Shown one piece after another: positions 48,524 to 58,184 of a stretch of DNA of 64,000 bases. The position numbers and the translations under genes were made by a program. Origin of the DNA: Bacteroidia bacterium. Lineage in GTDB: Bacteria; Bacteroidota; Bacteroidia; Bacteroidales; UBA932. The DNA is taken from positions 59,959 to 123,958 of the forward strand of contig JAGKTT010000001.1 of assembly GCA_021153285.1 (NCBI GenBank). The letters are read 5' to 3'. Numbering within the stretch: position 1 is the stretch's first letter; the number at the start of each line of letters is the position of its first letter. The notes beneath the pieces were generated by a model that was given only the letters and a program-made list of their open reading frames with translations, did no database searches and had not been told where the DNA came from.

Positions 48524-50116
48524 TTAATAGACGAACTCGAATTCATCCACGAACATAAGACTTCCCTCGCCACCGGTAAAGTAATCACCGAGATATGAAG
48601 CACAGCAGGCGATAACCGCATACTTAGGTTTACGTTCAAGGTCTCTATATTCAAGTTCAAGAGTAAATTCTTCAAAACCGTCAGTCGCTCTGTCTGATTC
48701 CAGTACAGCGTGAGCTATAATGTGTGGATCCGCTGCGACATCAACGAACTTTCCTTCTGTTGTGTTGATGCGGAACGGCTGATCCCAATCAGTAAGGAGT
48801 ACAAGTATCTGACATTTATCCATTTGACCTTTCATTGACTCGTAAGGGGCCTTCACCCGATTTATTGGCTGAGGAGTATAGCTGTAATATCCCTTCAAAA
48901 CTTTAGGTCTTGACTCAAAAGGAGTTCCCCAGTCAAGTTCTGCACCCACACCGGCTATCTTGTCGAAACGTCCGGTATAAAGATTACCAGCGGCAAAGGC
49001 AATCACTGCATACTTGCTCTCCATTCTTGCAGAAGATCCCGATACAGCAAAAGTCTCGTCAGGTGTAGTAGATGAACCGATAAATGTCGCGGCACCCTTG
49101 TTAGCAGAATCCCAGACCTTCTGATCTGATGATGCACCCTGAAGATATGGATACCATATCTTTCCATCAAGCCACCAATTATCGAACGAGAAGTTGTAAA
49201 GCTGAAGTTCTTCCTCTGTTCTGAAGTCGGTAACAGTGCTGTATTCGCCATCGCGGGCTATTCTCACCTGATAATCTGTTCCGCTCTTCAGACCGGTAAT
49301 ATCAGCAGAAATACCTATTCCAGCTACCTGAGCATTCACCACAGAAATCCATTCTGACTCAGAAGCCATTCTATACTGGATTATAGGAACTTCGGCTCCG
49401 TCGAAAAGACCTCTTACCTGAGCCTTGTTTGCCCAAGCATTGACAGAAGATATCTTCATATCTACAGCTTCCTGAACGACTTTGACAGTCCATCTGATGG
49501 TCTGTCCTCTGTACTCAAGATCAAAGTATCTGAGCAGAACACAGTTCAATGTCATTGGAAATGAGACATCCAAGGTTTCCTCGATACTTTCTCCGTTGAC
49601 ATTAAGGAATCCTGTAGTAGAAATAATCCTGGCACCTTCTCTTTCAAGCTTCATCGAGTCAAATCTCACCTCCTGAAGTCTCTGATTGTCAGTAACATAA
49701 ACAATAGCAATTTTTTCAGAGAGATTGAATTCAGGCTCACTCGCCTGATTGGCAACATTGATATAACGCTCTACAGGCTGGACAGCAGAAATTGTCCACT
49801 CATAATCCTGATATGTCTTGAGAACGAATGTCTTAGGCTTGGTCAGATCTAGAACAGTCGGGATACCTCCTTCAATTTCTGCACCTTCTGTTATAGACCA
49901 TCCCTTCACCTTCACGGCATCAAGATCAGCAATTTCGTCAAGGACAATCTCAATCTTCCTGTTCTGCTGGTCTATAGTTACCGATTTATCGCCTTCCACA
50001 TCAAATGAAGTGAACTCTGCGACAATGACAGGATAAGACATATCATTCTCGAACGTACAGGAAATCAGGCAGGCAGCAAGGATCGCTAAAAATATTTTTC
50101 CAGCAGTTCTTTTCAT
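48524..50116 (-). CDS. PCMD-domain lipoprotein
   Basis: A 530-residue surface or periplasmic lipoprotein: lipobox LISC with lipid on about Cys20, several Ig-like N-terminal modules, a fibronectin III-like module (ITGLKSGTDYQVRIARDGEY), and a C-terminal beta-rich domain resembling PCMD (putative carbohydrate metabolism domain), residues about 310-530, with DNWWLDGKIWYPYL, AATFIGSSTTPDETFAVSGS and ASYLGDYFTGGEGSLMFVDE. The C-terminal domain is strongly similar to that of the gene at 50956-53133. It lacks a DUF4493 domain. Last gene of the operon; its start overlaps the barrel gene stop by 1 bp. Confidence 0.78.
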   Translation of the reverse strand: MKRTAGKIFLAILAACLISCTFENDMSYPVIVAEFTSFDVEGDKSVTIDQQNRKIEIVLDEIADLDAVKVKGWSITEGAEIEGGIPTVLDLTKPKTFVLKTYQDYEWTISAVQPVERYINVANQASEPEFNLSEKIAIVYVTDNQRLQEVRFDSMKLEREGARIISTTGFLNVNGESIEETLDVSFPMTLNCVLLRYFDLEYRGQTIRWTVKVVQEAVDMKISSVNAWANKAQVRGLFDGAEVPIIQYRMASESEWISVVNAQVAGIGISADITGLKSGTDYQVRIARDGEYSTVTDFRTEEELQLYNFSFDNWWLDGKIWYPYLQGASSDQKVWDSANKGAATFIGSSTTPDETFAVSGSSARMESKYAVIAFAAGNLYTGRFDKIAGVGAELDWGTPFESRPKVLKGYYSYTPQPINRVKAPYESMKGQMDKCQILVLLTDWDQPFRINTTEGKFVDVAADPHIIAHAVLESDRATDGFEEFTLELEYRDLERKPKYAVIACCASYLGDYFTGGEGSLMFVDEFEFVY

Positions 50117-50952
50117 TATCTGGCCTTTTTAACTCTGTTTGCAGAGGATGGAATATAGAATGACATTCCCAGGTTAATGGAAAGGAGGTTGATCTTGAAA
50201 TTGGCTGAATTCTTGACCATCTGGCTTACATCGACCTGGTTTGTGGTCTGGACGATCTTCTGATACTCATATCCCAATACCCCAACAGATGCTTCAATTG
50301 CTATTTCATTCGTAACGAAACAGGTAAGGCCAGGGACGAGGCCTATAGAGCACTTATAAATATCCTGATAGGTTCCAAACTTTCCTCCGTCCTGCATCTG
50401 AAATGACTCGCTTTGAGCATAGCCTCCGGCTGCACGAAGTTCTGCAAACATAGCAAAACGCTTACTGTTTGCGATAGGGATATAGTCTCTGAGGGCGATA
50501 GCTCCCATATAGGACTGCTTGGTGTAGCCTAAATCCTGGAGATTCATCGAAAGCATATCTCCGAAACTCAGATCAGCGGTTCCAAGATTAAGGTCAGAAT
50601 AACTGTAATCAAAACGGAGTCCGACAGAAATATTGTCTGCAATAAAATATGAGACAAAAGGAGCAAGTCCGAATGACTGCATATCTCCGTCAATGCCTGA
50701 GAGCATCGACATCAGCATCTTGTATCCGGCATCGTCTGCACCGTTGCCAAGATTATAGCTGCTATATGAAACGGTCAATCCGCCACCGACCGTTCCTTTA
50801 GGAATGAAACGCGAAGACGGCAAGCCTATACCTCTGTCAAAAGGTTTCTCCTGCGATATCAGCAGTGAATCCTGCTCGGCTCTGTCCTTTGACAGAGCCT
50901 GAGCGGAAAACACTGTAATCATCACAAGAGTACTGATTAAAAACTTTTTCAT
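50116..50952 (-). CDS. Outer-membrane beta-barrel protein
   Basis: A 278-residue protein with a signal peptide (KFLISTLVMITVFSAQALSK) and alternating amphipathic strands ending with an aromatic-rich C-terminus (INLLSINLGMSFYIPSS), the pattern of an 8- to 12-strand outer-membrane barrel. The segment FAPFVSYFIADNISVGLRFD style strands (LAPFVSYFIADNISVGLRFD) resembles OmpW/OmpA-like barrels of Bacteroidetes. It lies between two PCMD lipoprotein genes with gaps of 3 bp or less, so it likely supports their display or export. Confidence 0.72.
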   Translation of the reverse strand: MKKFLISTLVMITVFSAQALSKDRAEQDSLLISQEKPFDRGIGLPSSRFIPKGTVGGGLTVSYSSYNLGNGADDAGYKMLMSMLSGIDGDMQSFGLAPFVSYFIADNISVGLRFDYSYSDLNLGTADLSFGDMLSMNLQDLGYTKQSYMGAIALRDYIPIANSKRFAMFAELRAAGGYAQSESFQMQDGGKFGTYQDIYKCSIGLVPGLTCFVTNEIAIEASVGVLGYEYQKIVQTTNQVDVSQMVKNSANFKINLLSINLGMSFYIPSSANRVKKAR

Positions 50953-50955
50953 ATA

Positions 50956-53133
50956 CTACCTGTAATTAACTTTTGCCTGCTCCTCAGGGGTCAGGGTTGT
51001 GATGTCATATTCAAATGAGAATTCATCCGCGTGCATAACAGAGCCTTCACCACCGGTGAAGTAGTCACCGAGATATGAAGCACAGCATACTACGATAGCA
51101 TACTTCGGAATTCTTGCTGGATTTGTGTCTCGGTACTCGATAGGAAGACAGAACTCCCTGTATGAAGTGACAACTTCATCAGAATCAAGCTGGACCATAC
51201 CGATAATACCAGGATCGTTTTCTACATCCACGAACTGGCCGGAAGTAGTGTTGATAGGGAACGGTGCATCCCAGTCTGCTAGTATGACAAGGATACGGCA
51301 TTTGTCTGATTGTCCCTTCAGATTGTCATAAGGTGCCTTGGTTCTATTGATGGCCTTTGGAGTATATTTATAGTATCCGCGAAGCGCTACAGGTCTTCCA
51401 GAGAATGGAGTACCCCAGTCAAGTGTCGCTCCCACACCATTGATCGAACCGAAGTCTCCGGTATAAAGGTTACCTGCTGCAAAGGCTATGACAGCATACT
51501 TACTCTCTAGTCTCGCGGCCTTTCCGCTTACAGCATCGGCCCCCTCGACAGGTGTGGTGCTCGAACCGATGAATGTAGCAGCTCCCTCATTAGCAGAGTC
51601 CCAGATATGGCTTCCACCCTTTGCAAAAGGATACCATACCTTACCGTCCTGATACCAGTCATCAAAATTCATATTATAAAGCTGAGGTGCGGCAAGAGTG
51701 CTGAACGACATCTCACGTGTCTCAGTATCAGTTGCAGAAACAGCCTTGATTAGATACTGTGCAGATGGTTCGAGCCCAGTAATGTCTGCTGAGAATGTCT
51801 TGCCTGCCTCATCGAAGGTAATTGCTGATGACGGCACGCTGATCCACTGGTCATCAGATGCCTTCTTATACAAGAATGTCAATCCTTCCGGCTTCTGATC
51901 CAGGAACCATTTTCCATAAGCTACAGCGAACTTAGCCCAAGGAGCTACACGTACCATATCTGCATCTGCATCGACTACGACTGTAAAGTCAAGTTCCACA
52001 CTTGACATATGATTATAAACATCATATACAGACACATCAAACTTGTATGAATTATCCATATCAAGTCCTGCTATGAATTTCGTAACATCTACTGTAACAG
52101 GCGAAGCTGATCCGTAGTTCTGTGCTGTAACATTGACACCGATCTGAGACAGAGCAGAAAGCTGGGTCGCAGAAGCCCCCACAAGCTCAGTGAAGTATGG
52201 GAGACCTTCTGCATAAAGCTTCATATCCGAATGCTTGATTACAGCGCTCTTCACACCCTTAGATGCCATCAGTGTCAGAACCTTGGACTCTTCCACACCA
52301 TATGGAACAGTCACCGGATCCTTCGACAGGAGTGCCTCAAACTCTGGATTGAGAATAATCTCAGGCGCAGCATTGCCACCGAAATCCACTCTTGCAGGAT
52401 AGTCCTTCACCTCAGTGGAATTATCCACTTTTATAGTAAGGTACATACCTCCAAGCTCAGGTCTCGCCTCACCCAAAGAGAAGCTGAGATTATAATACTC
52501 ACGGGCCTTGACATCGACATAGGTATCTGTGGCTGTATATGTCACGCCATTGTTATTCACCATCGAAAGGCTCCAAGTAAGTGTCTCGTTATCCTCGACC
52601 TTGAAATATCCGGCTTCGTCAAGAGTTTCACCGTCAAAGCTGAGAGAACCTCCACGGCTATTGGTAACAAGCACCTGATAGCTCTGGAAAGAATCCTTGA
52701 TTTCCTGTGAGAAATCCACTGTCACCTTCACATTTGAAAGATAGCAGGTGATATCCACAGTATGTTCAGTTCCTTCAATTATATTGACCTGTGCCTCACC
52801 TGTATAGTAAGGCTCGTTGAAAGCAGCTTCGGCATTCGCACCTGTAGCAGCCTTCACCACATACGGTCCGACTGGAAGTTCGATAGGCTCTGACTTCTGT
52901 CCCACAGTATAAGTGGCAGAAGCGACATATTCACCCTTTCGGAAAAAGTCTAGTTGAAACACCTGACCATCTTCCGCAGGAGTCTCACTCTTGAAGATAA
53001 TCTCTTCAGAAGAGTCCTGCTGAAGATTTATATTCAGCAATCCGGTCTGGTCTCCAAGCATAGAACGCTGACAGGCGCCTAAGACAAGAAGGAGCGAGAG
53101 GATTGATGAAATCTTTATTATAATATTCCTCAT
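50956..53133 (-). CDS. DUF4493 and PCMD two-domain lipoprotein
   Basis: A 725-residue lipoprotein (lipobox LGAC). The N-terminal part (about 25-235) is a DUF4493 domain: GLLNINLQQDSSEEIIFKSE, GPYVVKAATGANAEAAFNEP, CYLSNVKVTVDFSQEIKDSF and the WSLSMVNNNGVTYTATDTYV region. An Ig-like and a fibronectin III-like module (ITGLEPSAQYLIKAVSATDT) follow, then a PCMD-like C-terminal domain (YNMNFDDWYQDGKVWYPFAK onwards, with ASYLGDYFTGGEGSVMHADE). It is an evident paralogue of the gene at 48524. Acidic residues after the lipid Cys are not prominent. Probably surface-exposed. Confidence 0.8.
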   Translation of the reverse strand: MRNIIIKISSILSLLLVLGACQRSMLGDQTGLLNINLQQDSSEEIIFKSETPAEDGQVFQLDFFRKGEYVASATYTVGQKSEPIELPVGPYVVKAATGANAEAAFNEPYYTGEAQVNIIEGTEHTVDITCYLSNVKVTVDFSQEIKDSFQSYQVLVTNSRGGSLSFDGETLDEAGYFKVEDNETLTWSLSMVNNNGVTYTATDTYVDVKAREYYNLSFSLGEARPELGGMYLTIKVDNSTEVKDYPARVDFGGNAAPEIILNPEFEALLSKDPVTVPYGVEESKVLTLMASKGVKSAVIKHSDMKLYAEGLPYFTELVGASATQLSALSQIGVNVTAQNYGSASPVTVDVTKFIAGLDMDNSYKFDVSVYDVYNHMSSVELDFTVVVDADADMVRVAPWAKFAVAYGKWFLDQKPEGLTFLYKKASDDQWISVPSSAITFDEAGKTFSADITGLEPSAQYLIKAVSATDTETREMSFSTLAAPQLYNMNFDDWYQDGKVWYPFAKGGSHIWDSANEGAATFIGSSTTPVEGADAVSGKAARLESKYAVIAFAAGNLYTGDFGSINGVGATLDWGTPFSGRPVALRGYYKYTPKAINRTKAPYDNLKGQSDKCRILVILADWDAPFPINTTSGQFVDVENDPGIIGMVQLDSDEVVTSYREFCLPIEYRDTNPARIPKYAIVVCCASYLGDYFTGGEGSVMHADEFSFEYDITTLTPEEQAKVNYR

Positions 53134-53145
53134 CTGTCAAAATTC

Positions 53146-54399
53146 TTAGTTATACTTGAATTCCAGTTTATGCGACATTACCTGTCCGGCACCGTCAGTC
53201 ACAACCATCTCGAAAGTATGAACACTTCCGGTGGCCGGACCGAAGAATGTAATCATAGGAAGAAGTTCGCCAAGAGGGAACTCTACATATGTCTTGTTTC
53301 TGATCTGGTCACCTGTAGGAAGGAATGTCATAGCGGCGGCTGTCTCTGCATTAAGAAGATCAAGTACTACAGCGCCGTTTTCCATTGATGCACCAGGAAT
53401 GTTCTTGACCTCTGATACAAATGCTTCTGTAGGGGAAGATATCTTCACTACGAATCCTACGATACCGTTCTTTGCATCGATAAAGAGATCGACCTCACCC
53501 TCATTGTAAGCTCCCTTCAAAGGATACTGACCGAGTGTAGGGTTAGCTGGCCAGAGAAGTTCGAGGCCCTCTACCGTGATTTCCGGATCCTCAGGATCGT
53601 CGCCGCCGAGTCCGTTATCACCACCCGGCACACCTACTTCAGGAAATCCAGGTACTTCGAAATTCGAGAAAATGTCGTTTGTAGTGTAATCCACCTTGAT
53701 TTCGATTCCACCTACAGCACCTGTATTGACAGCATCAAGAGTGATGATATGATGATCCTTTGCAGCCACATTTGTGATGTCACCATCAAAGACTGCCGCC
53801 GGTGCCTTGTCATCGATATAGCGGAAACCATCCACGTGGATATGTAGAGGGGCAACAGTGAAGTATCCTGCAAGGCCCTTCTCCACATCAGCCTTTGTCC
53901 AGATCAGGGTACCGATTCCATTGTCGATCACGACTGTGTAATCGATAAGCTCGTTGGTAAAGCTTGTTGTAGGTTCGATTGTAACCATCATATTCTGAAG
54001 AGTACATACGATAGTCACTGAAGATACCTCTCCGGTCTTTACGTCGAATGAAGAAGAACCTTCAAAAATTGGCTGCTCAAATGCAGCTGGGGCATTTTCC
54101 GGAGAAGCTGCAGTGATAGTATAATGGCCAGGTACGAGCGGAACTCCTCCTTCATTCTCTATCTGGGATCTCAACTCTGAAAACTCATAAACCTTGACGT
54201 ATCCGTCAGCTGGTCTTTCAAGGGTAATCTTGAATTCATCAACATTGACCTCAGGAATCGAGACCTTGGTCTTATATTCTCCCTCATATGAGAGATCGAG
54301 AGAGAAGGAGCCCATACCTTCGGGATCCTTGATCACATTCTTGTTGCAGGCGGTAAGAACTGCCGCGGCCGCAAAAATCATTGATAATATTTTTTTCAT
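53146..54399 (-). CDS. DUF4493 lipoprotein
   Basis: A 417-residue lipoprotein (lipobox LTAC, Cys18). The DUF4493 domain spans about residues 28-245 (MGSFSLDLSYEGEYKTKVSI; PGHYTITAASPENAPAAFEQ; CTLQNMMVTIEPTTSFTNEL; AKDHHIITLDAVNTGAVGGI). An acidic, glycine-rich linker (GGDNGLGGDDPEDPEITVEG) leads to a C-terminal Ig-like domain of about 140 residues. It has no PCMD domain. Closely related to the next gene upstream (54418-55068). Confidence 0.8.
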   Translation of the reverse strand: MKKILSMIFAAAAVLTACNKNVIKDPEGMGSFSLDLSYEGEYKTKVSIPEVNVDEFKITLERPADGYVKVYEFSELRSQIENEGGVPLVPGHYTITAASPENAPAAFEQPIFEGSSSFDVKTGEVSSVTIVCTLQNMMVTIEPTTSFTNELIDYTVVIDNGIGTLIWTKADVEKGLAGYFTVAPLHIHVDGFRYIDDKAPAAVFDGDITNVAAKDHHIITLDAVNTGAVGGIEIKVDYTTNDIFSNFEVPGFPEVGVPGGDNGLGGDDPEDPEITVEGLELLWPANPTLGQYPLKGAYNEGEVDLFIDAKNGIVGFVVKISSPTEAFVSEVKNIPGASMENGAVVLDLLNAETAAAMTFLPTGDQIRNKTYVEFPLGELLPMITFFGPATGSVHTFEMVVTDGAGQVMSHKLEFKYN

Positions 54400-54417
54400 T
54401 ACTGTATGTTTTTCTAA

Positions 54418-55068
54418 TTAAAAGGAATCAAAACTTATGATATGGTGGTCGGAGGCTTCCACGTCGAAGATAAAGCCATCATATGACAATGGAGTCCCAT
54501 TGACAGATTCTCCTCTCAGAGTGACTGCCATAGGAGCAACGATAAAATACCCTGCCTTTCCCAGCTCGACATCAGCCTTGGTCCAGGAAAGTTGTCCATA
54601 GCCATTAGTTACCGTCACCTCGAAATTCTGGACTTGTGACATAAACGCCTGCGAAGGACTTACAGTCACCTTCATATTGAGAAGGGTACAGATCAGTTTC
54701 ACCGACGTGGTGGCGCCCTCTACAATATCGAAACTTGCAGAGCATCCATAGATCGGCTGGTCGAAAGCAGCCGGCTCATCTTCCGGAGACTGGACCGAAA
54801 CTATATATGTACCTGGTGTCAGCTCGATAATCTCAGGCAGGTCAGCACACTTGGACGTGATATTCACCGGACCTGAGATGATGATATCGAAATCAGCAGG
54901 ATTCACATCTTCAGCCTTGGTTTGAGTATCATAGTCATACGAGAGATCGACTGCAAGATAACCGACTTTCTCCGGCATATCCTCCACTTCGGTACCGCAT
55001 CCTGCCAGTACAGCAACAACCGCCAATATATTTAACAGTTTTCTGATCATATTACGTTCAATCGGCAT
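54418..55068 (-). CDS. Short DUF4493 lipoprotein
   Basis: A 216-residue lipoprotein (lipobox LAGC). Nearly the whole protein is one DUF4493 domain: YLAVDLSYDYDTQTKAEDVN, PGTYIVSVQSPEDEPAAFDQ, CTLLNMKVTVSPSQAFMSQV, and TNGYGQLSWTKADVELGKAG. It stops after HHIISFDSF, where the neighbouring paralogue continues into the last strand of the domain and further, so it may be C-terminally truncated or a minimal form. Start 55068 overlaps the upstream stop (TAATG); 55050 (MIRKLLNIL) is an equally possible start with a tighter signal peptide. Confidence 0.75.
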   Translation of the reverse strand: MPIERNMIRKLLNILAVVAVLAGCGTEVEDMPEKVGYLAVDLSYDYDTQTKAEDVNPADFDIIISGPVNITSKCADLPEIIELTPGTYIVSVQSPEDEPAAFDQPIYGCSASFDIVEGATTSVKLICTLLNMKVTVSPSQAFMSQVQNFEVTVTNGYGQLSWTKADVELGKAGYFIVAPMAVTLRGESVNGTPLSYDGFIFDVEASDHHIISFDSF

Positions 55069-57398
55069 TAGTATTCGAGTCTGACATCATCCAGCCAAAG
55101 AATGCTACCCGCGTGGATAGGATCGTTTGCAGCGCTCACATATGAGCTTCCGGACTTCTCGACGTGTGTATTGTACAGTTTAAGAGAAGAATCTCCGCTG
55201 AACTTTCTCGGATTATCACGCTCGGCTGTGCCGGCTTTGAATGATACATAGATCTTTGCAGCCTTCTTATTTGTCACCGTATATGTAATCGGCATTCTTA
55301 CCTGAGCCCAATTCGGTTCTACAGATGTAGTCTGATCACGCTTCTCCGCCTTTCCGATAACAGTCCCGTCGCTTGCAAGCACCTCAACATAAGCGATGTA
55401 AGGATCATTCTCATACTGAGAGAACTTATGCCAGAAGGTCAAAGCTGTCGGACGGCTTGTAAAGTCATCACCATTTGTCAGATGGTTACCTTTATGCTCT
55501 GCTGAATTATCGGCTGTTCCTATGAAGACCTCGCCTGGAATTGAATTTCCGTGCGCACCCATAAGATTCCAGTCTGATGCCGCGTCTGCTGTGGCTATCG
55601 CTCCGACCATAAGACAGAATCTTCCATCCTTCGGATCATCCATCTGCACGGTTACTGTAGGATAACACTTATAGTATAGGTACTGAGTGGTAACTTCGTA
55701 GTCCATTGTTGCGGAACTGTTGGTAGCCCACTGAGTAAGGTTGGAATCGCTACCGAACAACTCATACCAAAGTCTGGTCTGATATTCCCATTTTCCGAAA
55801 ATGACGCCAGTCTTGTATCTAAAAGAGAATTCCATTATCCTGAACTCCTCGAAGCTGGAATTTCCAAGCTGAAGAGCCGCTTCCGTAGTGATCTTGACAG
55901 GATCGCTGGCCAAGTAATCACCGTCCATCGCTCTGAGCCAATATGAAGTGGCAGGCTTGAGTCCTGACAGCTCTGCAAATGTCGCATTCGAGCCTGACAC
56001 TGTGCCTACATTCGACAATGGTTTCCAAACCTTGCCATCGGTAGAAATCTGGAGGGTTGCATTTTCAGGATAACCCTTGGTGGCGGTAAATACAGGATTC
56101 ACCACCTTAGTTGCCCAGATATCATAATCATTGATCTTGATACTACCCTTGAGCTCCGGCCATACGAGCATTGTAGCATCTGTCTCTGCACTCTTTCCTG
56201 CGACATCGGTAACCTTTACCGAAAATACCGCACAAGGAGTAGTGGCATCTGTATACACTGAATTCAATCCAAGAGGATTCATAGCATCTGTAAAGTCAAC
56301 GATACCCATAAACTGTCCGAGGCTGCTGCGGATACCTGCCTTTTCGAGAAGAGTGGCTGTTTCATCATCCATTCCTACAAGCTCTACCTCAGAAGGAAGA
56401 TTGTATTGAGTCTGAAGATATTCTGAATCAATCGAAAGTACACAAGAACTTATACCTGCCTTGGCACTATAGCTGATAGACTGGCCTCCATTGTACTCTA
56501 CATCCCTGTTCTCATAAACATAACATTCACCATCCTCGTCAAAGCCCTGTCTTGACACTGAAGGAGCATCCTGAGGAGCTACATATTCAGGAACAGTAAC
56601 CGCCTTGTTCTGGTCGATGGTCTCATCATTGAGAATGAAGTTCACAATGATATCTTTGCCATAGATGACACCTGCATCAATATTGAATGTGATATGGTCG
56701 TTAGGATTATATTTCAAAGGCTCAGGTCGTCCGTCTCCGTCAGAGTCCATTTCTTCGAGGACATAATATTTCCAACTTCCATCGCCTTTCATATCGGCAC
56801 ATACCTCCAGAACGATCTCACCGTGGTGGATATATCCGCTTCTTGTCTCATCCTTCTTGAACTTGAGGACAGACTTGATCTTCTGCTCTGAGTGTCTCAC
56901 CCTCACATAATAATCAGGGTAATACTCTTTGAAATTGTCACCGAAATTCACGCTGACCTTTACATTGGCCAAAGCGGCAGTAGCTGATACTCTCTCGACC
57001 GTCTGAGGGAGGACAGTAAATGCCTTCTCAGCCATATAGAATGGCTTTGTGAATCCCACGCCAAGGGAATCTCCAAGCTTGGCACGTAGATAGTATTCTC
57101 CTGCATTAAGGAGAATACGGTCATTCTTTGCCTCAACATACTGTTTCCTGTAGAGTCTGATGCCTGAATCCATTCCATCAGTCACCTTTTTGTAGATCTC
57201 TACCCAAAACTGGTCAAGGTCCAGTTCAGCCGGCTCACCGGCATCACCGCTTCTGGTAAGAGCTTCGCTGTCAGCGCTCAGTTCAAGACTGAGCTCTCCC
57301 TGCAATTCTGTCCTATCCTCCTCGTGGATGGTAAGATCATTGCAGGCAGACAGCGCTAGAGCCGCTACACAGAATGCTAAAAATCTTACTTGTCTCAT
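55068..57398 (-). CDS. DUF4493 lipoprotein with PCMD-like C-terminus
   Basis: A 776-residue lipoprotein (lipobox LSAC, followed by NDLTIHEEDR with the acidic residues seen in surface-export signals). DUF4493-like domain in about residues 30-265 (GELSLELSADSEALTRSGDA; ALANVKVSVNFGDNFKEYYP), Ig-like modules, a fibronectin III-like unit (LSGLKPATSYWLRAMDGDYL), and a C-terminal lectin-like domain (LGNSSFEEFRIMEFSFRYKT to ILWLDDVRLEY) that resembles PCMD but is more diverged than in the two downstream genes. Largest protein of the locus. Confidence 0.75.
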   Translation of the reverse strand: MRQVRFLAFCVAALALSACNDLTIHEEDRTELQGELSLELSADSEALTRSGDAGEPAELDLDQFWVEIYKKVTDGMDSGIRLYRKQYVEAKNDRILLNAGEYYLRAKLGDSLGVGFTKPFYMAEKAFTVLPQTVERVSATAALANVKVSVNFGDNFKEYYPDYYVRVRHSEQKIKSVLKFKKDETRSGYIHHGEIVLEVCADMKGDGSWKYYVLEEMDSDGDGRPEPLKYNPNDHITFNIDAGVIYGKDIIVNFILNDETIDQNKAVTVPEYVAPQDAPSVSRQGFDEDGECYVYENRDVEYNGGQSISYSAKAGISSCVLSIDSEYLQTQYNLPSEVELVGMDDETATLLEKAGIRSSLGQFMGIVDFTDAMNPLGLNSVYTDATTPCAVFSVKVTDVAGKSAETDATMLVWPELKGSIKINDYDIWATKVVNPVFTATKGYPENATLQISTDGKVWKPLSNVGTVSGSNATFAELSGLKPATSYWLRAMDGDYLASDPVKITTEAALQLGNSSFEEFRIMEFSFRYKTGVIFGKWEYQTRLWYELFGSDSNLTQWATNSSATMDYEVTTQYLYYKCYPTVTVQMDDPKDGRFCLMVGAIATADAASDWNLMGAHGNSIPGEVFIGTADNSAEHKGNHLTNGDDFTSRPTALTFWHKFSQYENDPYIAYVEVLASDGTVIGKAEKRDQTTSVEPNWAQVRMPITYTVTNKKAAKIYVSFKAGTAERDNPRKFSGDSSLKLYNTHVEKSGSSYVSAANDPIHAGSILWLDDVRLEY

Positions 57399-57419
57399 TT
57401 TGGTTAAGATTAATATTAT

Positions 57420-58100
57420 TTATTTGTTACAGTCAAACACGTTGACTTTCTCAATATCGAAACGATAGATAAGATTGATACCGGCACGTGTAAGGCCAAG
57501 GTATCTTTTTTCTTGAACTTCAGATCTGTACCATAGATTGTCCATCGGACTGAGCTTTCCCACATTCTGCACATAATGACCGTATCCAGCTCCGAGAAAA
57601 AGTTCCAGTCCCCACCGATCATTCTTCCCAAGTCCGATAAGATAACCATATGTCAGACCTACACTCCAGGCTGGTTCGCGATTGGAAATATTCTGATACA
57701 GAAGTCCATCGGATCCTTTGAGCGTAAACCAGACGATATTGGAGTGCAGTCCGAAGAAATGTCCCTTCCGTATTGCAGTCTTAGGCCAGTAGCGCAACTC
57801 AGGCGTAAAACCATATACCCGGGTATCCTTGCAAGGATAAATCACATTGGTCTGAGAGAATCCGCCATTTACATCCAGAGAAATATGGTCGGTAAGTTCC
57901 AACTCTATTCCAAGATTAGCTGGAAGAACAGCATCAGCCAGAAGGTTGGTCTTTAATCCCAATCTCCAGTAGCTGATCTCATATCTGTATTGTCTATCCA
58001 CGGTAAGCGAGTCCACCTCCGTAGCTTGAGCATTTAGTCCAGCGGAAAGCAGGCATAAGAAAAACAGCAGAAAATTCTGCTTGTAAACTTCAAATTTCAT
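57420..58100 (-). CDS. DUF3575 outer-membrane protein
   Basis: A 226-residue protein with signal peptide (FLLFFLCLLSAGLNAQATEV) and a DUF3575 barrel: LKTNLLADAVLPANLGIELE, ISLDVNGGFSQTNVIYPCKD, FTPELRYWPKTAIRKGHFFG, and the repeated LGAGYGHYVQNVGK. DUF3575 proteins often occur with fimbria and surface lipoprotein loci in Bacteroidales. First gene of the seven-gene operon with a consensus promoter at 58124-58155. Confidence 0.83.
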   Translation of the reverse strand: MKFEVYKQNFLLFFLCLLSAGLNAQATEVDSLTVDRQYRYEISYWRLGLKTNLLADAVLPANLGIELELTDHISLDVNGGFSQTNVIYPCKDTRVYGFTPELRYWPKTAIRKGHFFGLHSNIVWFTLKGSDGLLYQNISNREPAWSVGLTYGYLIGLGKNDRWGLELFLGAGYGHYVQNVGKLSPMDNLWYRSEVQEKRYLGLTRAGINLIYRFDIEKVNVFDCNK

Positions 58101-58123
58101 TGGTTAAGAATCAAATAATTTGG

Positions 58124-58155
58124 CAAATATACTATAAAAAAACGGGGAAAACAAA
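58124..58155 (-). promoter_or_regulatory. Promoter of the seven-gene surface operon
   Basis: Minus strand: TTTG at 58152-58155, 20-bp gap, TATATTTG at 58124-58131. The TTTG lies in the T-run of the upstream terminator, so the end of one unit and the start of the next overlap. Confidence 0.75.
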
Positions 58156-58180
58156 ATCCCGGTCTTGACTGACCGGGATT
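58147..58180 (-). terminator. Terminator of the upstream DUF3575 gene
   Basis: AATCCCGGTC/GACCGGGATT hairpin, 10-bp stem, T-rich tail on the minus strand (TTTTGTTTT). It separates the gene at 58185 from the operon that follows. Confidence 0.8.
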
Positions 58181-58184
58181 GACA

